Part shown: positions 38,501 through 41,500 of the stretch, piece after piece
Layout: each line of letters starts with the position of its first letter
How positions within the stretch are numbered: position 1 is the stretch's first letter
Assembly (NCBI GenBank): GCA_963576565.1
Contig: OY755039.1
Location: 29,526,602-29,590,601, forward strand
DNA length: 64,000 nt
Origin: Aspidapion aeneum
Taxonomy: Eukaryota > Arthropoda > Insecta > Coleoptera > Brentidae
Direction of reading: 5' to 3'
Translations under genes and position numbers: made by a program
Notes under the pieces: generated by a model
The model's database searches: none
Seen by the model: only the letters and a program-made list of their open reading frames with translations
Told to the model about the DNA's origin: nothing

Positions 38501-41500
38501 GTACTTTGGGAACGTCAGCCAAATTCTGTACAACCCGAGCGCAACCCCTAGCTGCCTAGATTCATTAGTTGCGGAGATACGTGTGGACAAACATGTGACG
38601 ATTTTTACAAAAAGTGAATTTTTCTAAGCCACTTTCCGGCTAAACCAATTGTCCTAAAGAATAATGATAGAAAGGAATTTATAGAGAATTGTATTGACTT
38701 TAACACGGTACTAAAACTGTACCTTTAGGTGTTGAAGTTTGAGCAACTAAAAAAATAGTAAACCATCGATGGACAGGTGCAGTCTAGAAGAAATAAGGGA
38801 TAATCTGAAAACACATACGCTATACGCCCCCTAACGGCCAAATATGTATTTTTTTTTGGCACCTGAAACTTCAGTACTTGAAGGCGATTAGGAATGTCAA
38901 GTTTCATTACTCAGGCTTAAAGCGTTCAGAATTAAAAAAATAGTTTGATATTCTACTTTTTTAGTATTTTTGTATCTGTTGACAGGTCAGGTATTGTTGG
39001 ATCCCACCAATTAGTAATTGACTAAGACAGATCTTATAAAACTTTATTAAAAAGCCGACGCAAGGCGCTATGGCCTTCTACTATAGATTCTATAATTATT
39101 TAGTACAATGTTTTTATTGTTTTATGGAAAATCGATGTTTTACTATTCTTATCATTTTTGCTTAAACTATAAGAACTAGAGGCACAATTACTATGTTAAA
39201 GCCAATACAATTATTTTTCCTTTGTTGATAGGTAATGTATAGGTATTTATTTTCTAGGATTTGGATAGAGATTCTAGACCGAACATCACATCTTGCACAA
39301 ATGTGAACAGGTTCAAAGAGTTTTATGGTGAAACGTTGGAGTCCCAGAGCGAAATAAGTACTGACAAAAGTGAAATTAATTTGCTGAAAACTTCTGGTTT
39401 AAAAGGTAAGTACCGGTACTGTGCGTGTGTTGTCCCAAGTAACATTTTCAATTACTCAAGGTTTTATAAATTTGGTTTACAGATTTATAAGGGTGTTTAT
39501 AGGTTATAACAATCTTTCCTGGTTTTATAAAATACCTGAAAGTTACTGTCGGTTTTATAAAGGAAATTGGGGGAACCTGGGGATTAAAAGTAATATTACC
39601 AAAAGTGGTTTTATCAACGAGGTGTCATACAAACGGAAGAACAAGATCCCTTTAACTTTATTATATAAACACAGTACGTTTTTATAAAAGCACACTTATA
39701 AACACATAAGTTTTTGATACGAGGGTTTTTTTTTTGATTTGCATATACAGCTGGAATAAAAATACTCTGCCAATCTATGAGCACCTAAGCTCACACTGGA
39801 TACTATAGTTATAGTGTATCTACGTGAAAGCTAATATAATTAAAAACTGAAGTATATTTTATTGAACTCCAGACTCAATTACCTTTTGTTTGATACCACA
39901 CAAGCCATGTTTTGACTTAAACTCTAATTTTTCAACCCTTTTTTTAAAAACTAAAATTTATTTTGTTTAACTCCAGACTCAATTATCTTTCGTTTGATAT
40001 CACACACGCCATATTTCCACTTAAACACTAATTTTTGAAATTTACCCCTACCCTTTTTTTAAAATAAACTAAAATGTATTTTGTTTAACTCCAGACTTAA
40101 TTACCTTTCGTTTGATATCACACACGCTATATTTTTACATAAACTCTAATTTTTAAAATCTACCCCCACCCTTTTATTTGGCTTGTGTTCGGTGGATTTT
40201 GTTCATTTTTAAATGGGACCATCTCGACCCAAAGCCCAGCCTGGGTACCGAATTTCATTAAAATCGGGCAAGCCGTTTTTGAGTTATGCGCGTTGGTCGT
40301 TACAGACAGACATACAGACACACAGACAGACAGACATACAGACAGACGGCGCAACAAAAAAGTTTCAAAATCATCTGAAACGCAAAGATATATAAAAAAT
40401 TTTGAAATCGGAGCAACTTTTTTTTTCTCGAAAAAATTAGGATCACCATAGCTCACACTACTATAGTATAGTAGTAGTGTGAGCTAAAATAGATAGCTTT
40501 TAAAGACTTTATTGTTTCTCGAAGTATTTTCCACGAAAATGAATGCACTTTTGTATGCGCTCAAACCACTTGTCAAAGCTGTAATTCCTCTCGTTTGCTG
40601 GTACTGTCAAATTAGCATTCTTAAAGGCGTCGACTGTTTTCTCTGGCGACTGAAATCTTTGACCACGCAGTACATTCTTGATCGGAAAAGTATAGGAATC
40701 TTTAGGACTTAATTCGGCACTGTATGGAGGATGGTCCAACAATTAAAGGTTTTGTTGGGTTAAAAATTCAATGGTTTTTTGTGCTTTTTGCGAACTTGCA
40801 TTGTCTTGGTGGAGATAGGATGATTCCTCTTTCGGGGTTTGTTTTTCAAAGCTCACCGATGACGTTCGGCAAACAAATGGTGATGTACCAATCGGCAGTA
40901 ACAGTCCTTTGATTTTCCCGAGGAATTATTGCTACATGACCTGCTTTTGAGACAATGTCGCGACCATCATTTTGGATACACTTCGAGAACGGATAACTTT
41001 AATTGGCTTTGGTTCATCTTGGAACACCCAACCAGACGACTGACGTTTATTTTTCGGTTCATATGAGTAAATCTACGATTCATCTTCACTGACTGTACAC
41101 GTTTTTCGAGTCTCCTGCCTCAAAGCGGTCTAGAGTTTTCTGACACCAATTGACCCTAGCTTCTTTCTGTTTTGGGTTAACAGATGCGGTTTCCAGCGGC
41201 AAACTAATTTTCTTACCCCTAATTCTTCATGCAAATTTTTTTGAATTGAGGTCTTTGAAATCCTTAATGAACCCGCAATCTCGCGATATGTCTCATGTCG
41301 ATCTTTCGTGATGAGCATGCGCACATCATCCATGTTTTTCTGGGTGGCAGTCGTTTAAAATGTTTTAGCAGATTTTTTCATACCCCGTAGTTTTTATTAT
41401 TTTTGAAAAGACCGTAATTTCAACAAACCTCTCTTCTCTCTCTCTCTCTCTTGCATATTGCTTATTTAACAAGATATTTTATTTCTTTAAAATCATGTTT

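Noticed and set aside
40160..40456. Frames with VCLSVCVSVCLSV and TDRHTDTQTDRHTD runs.
   Set aside because: Products of the CAGA microsatellite inside repeat R2.
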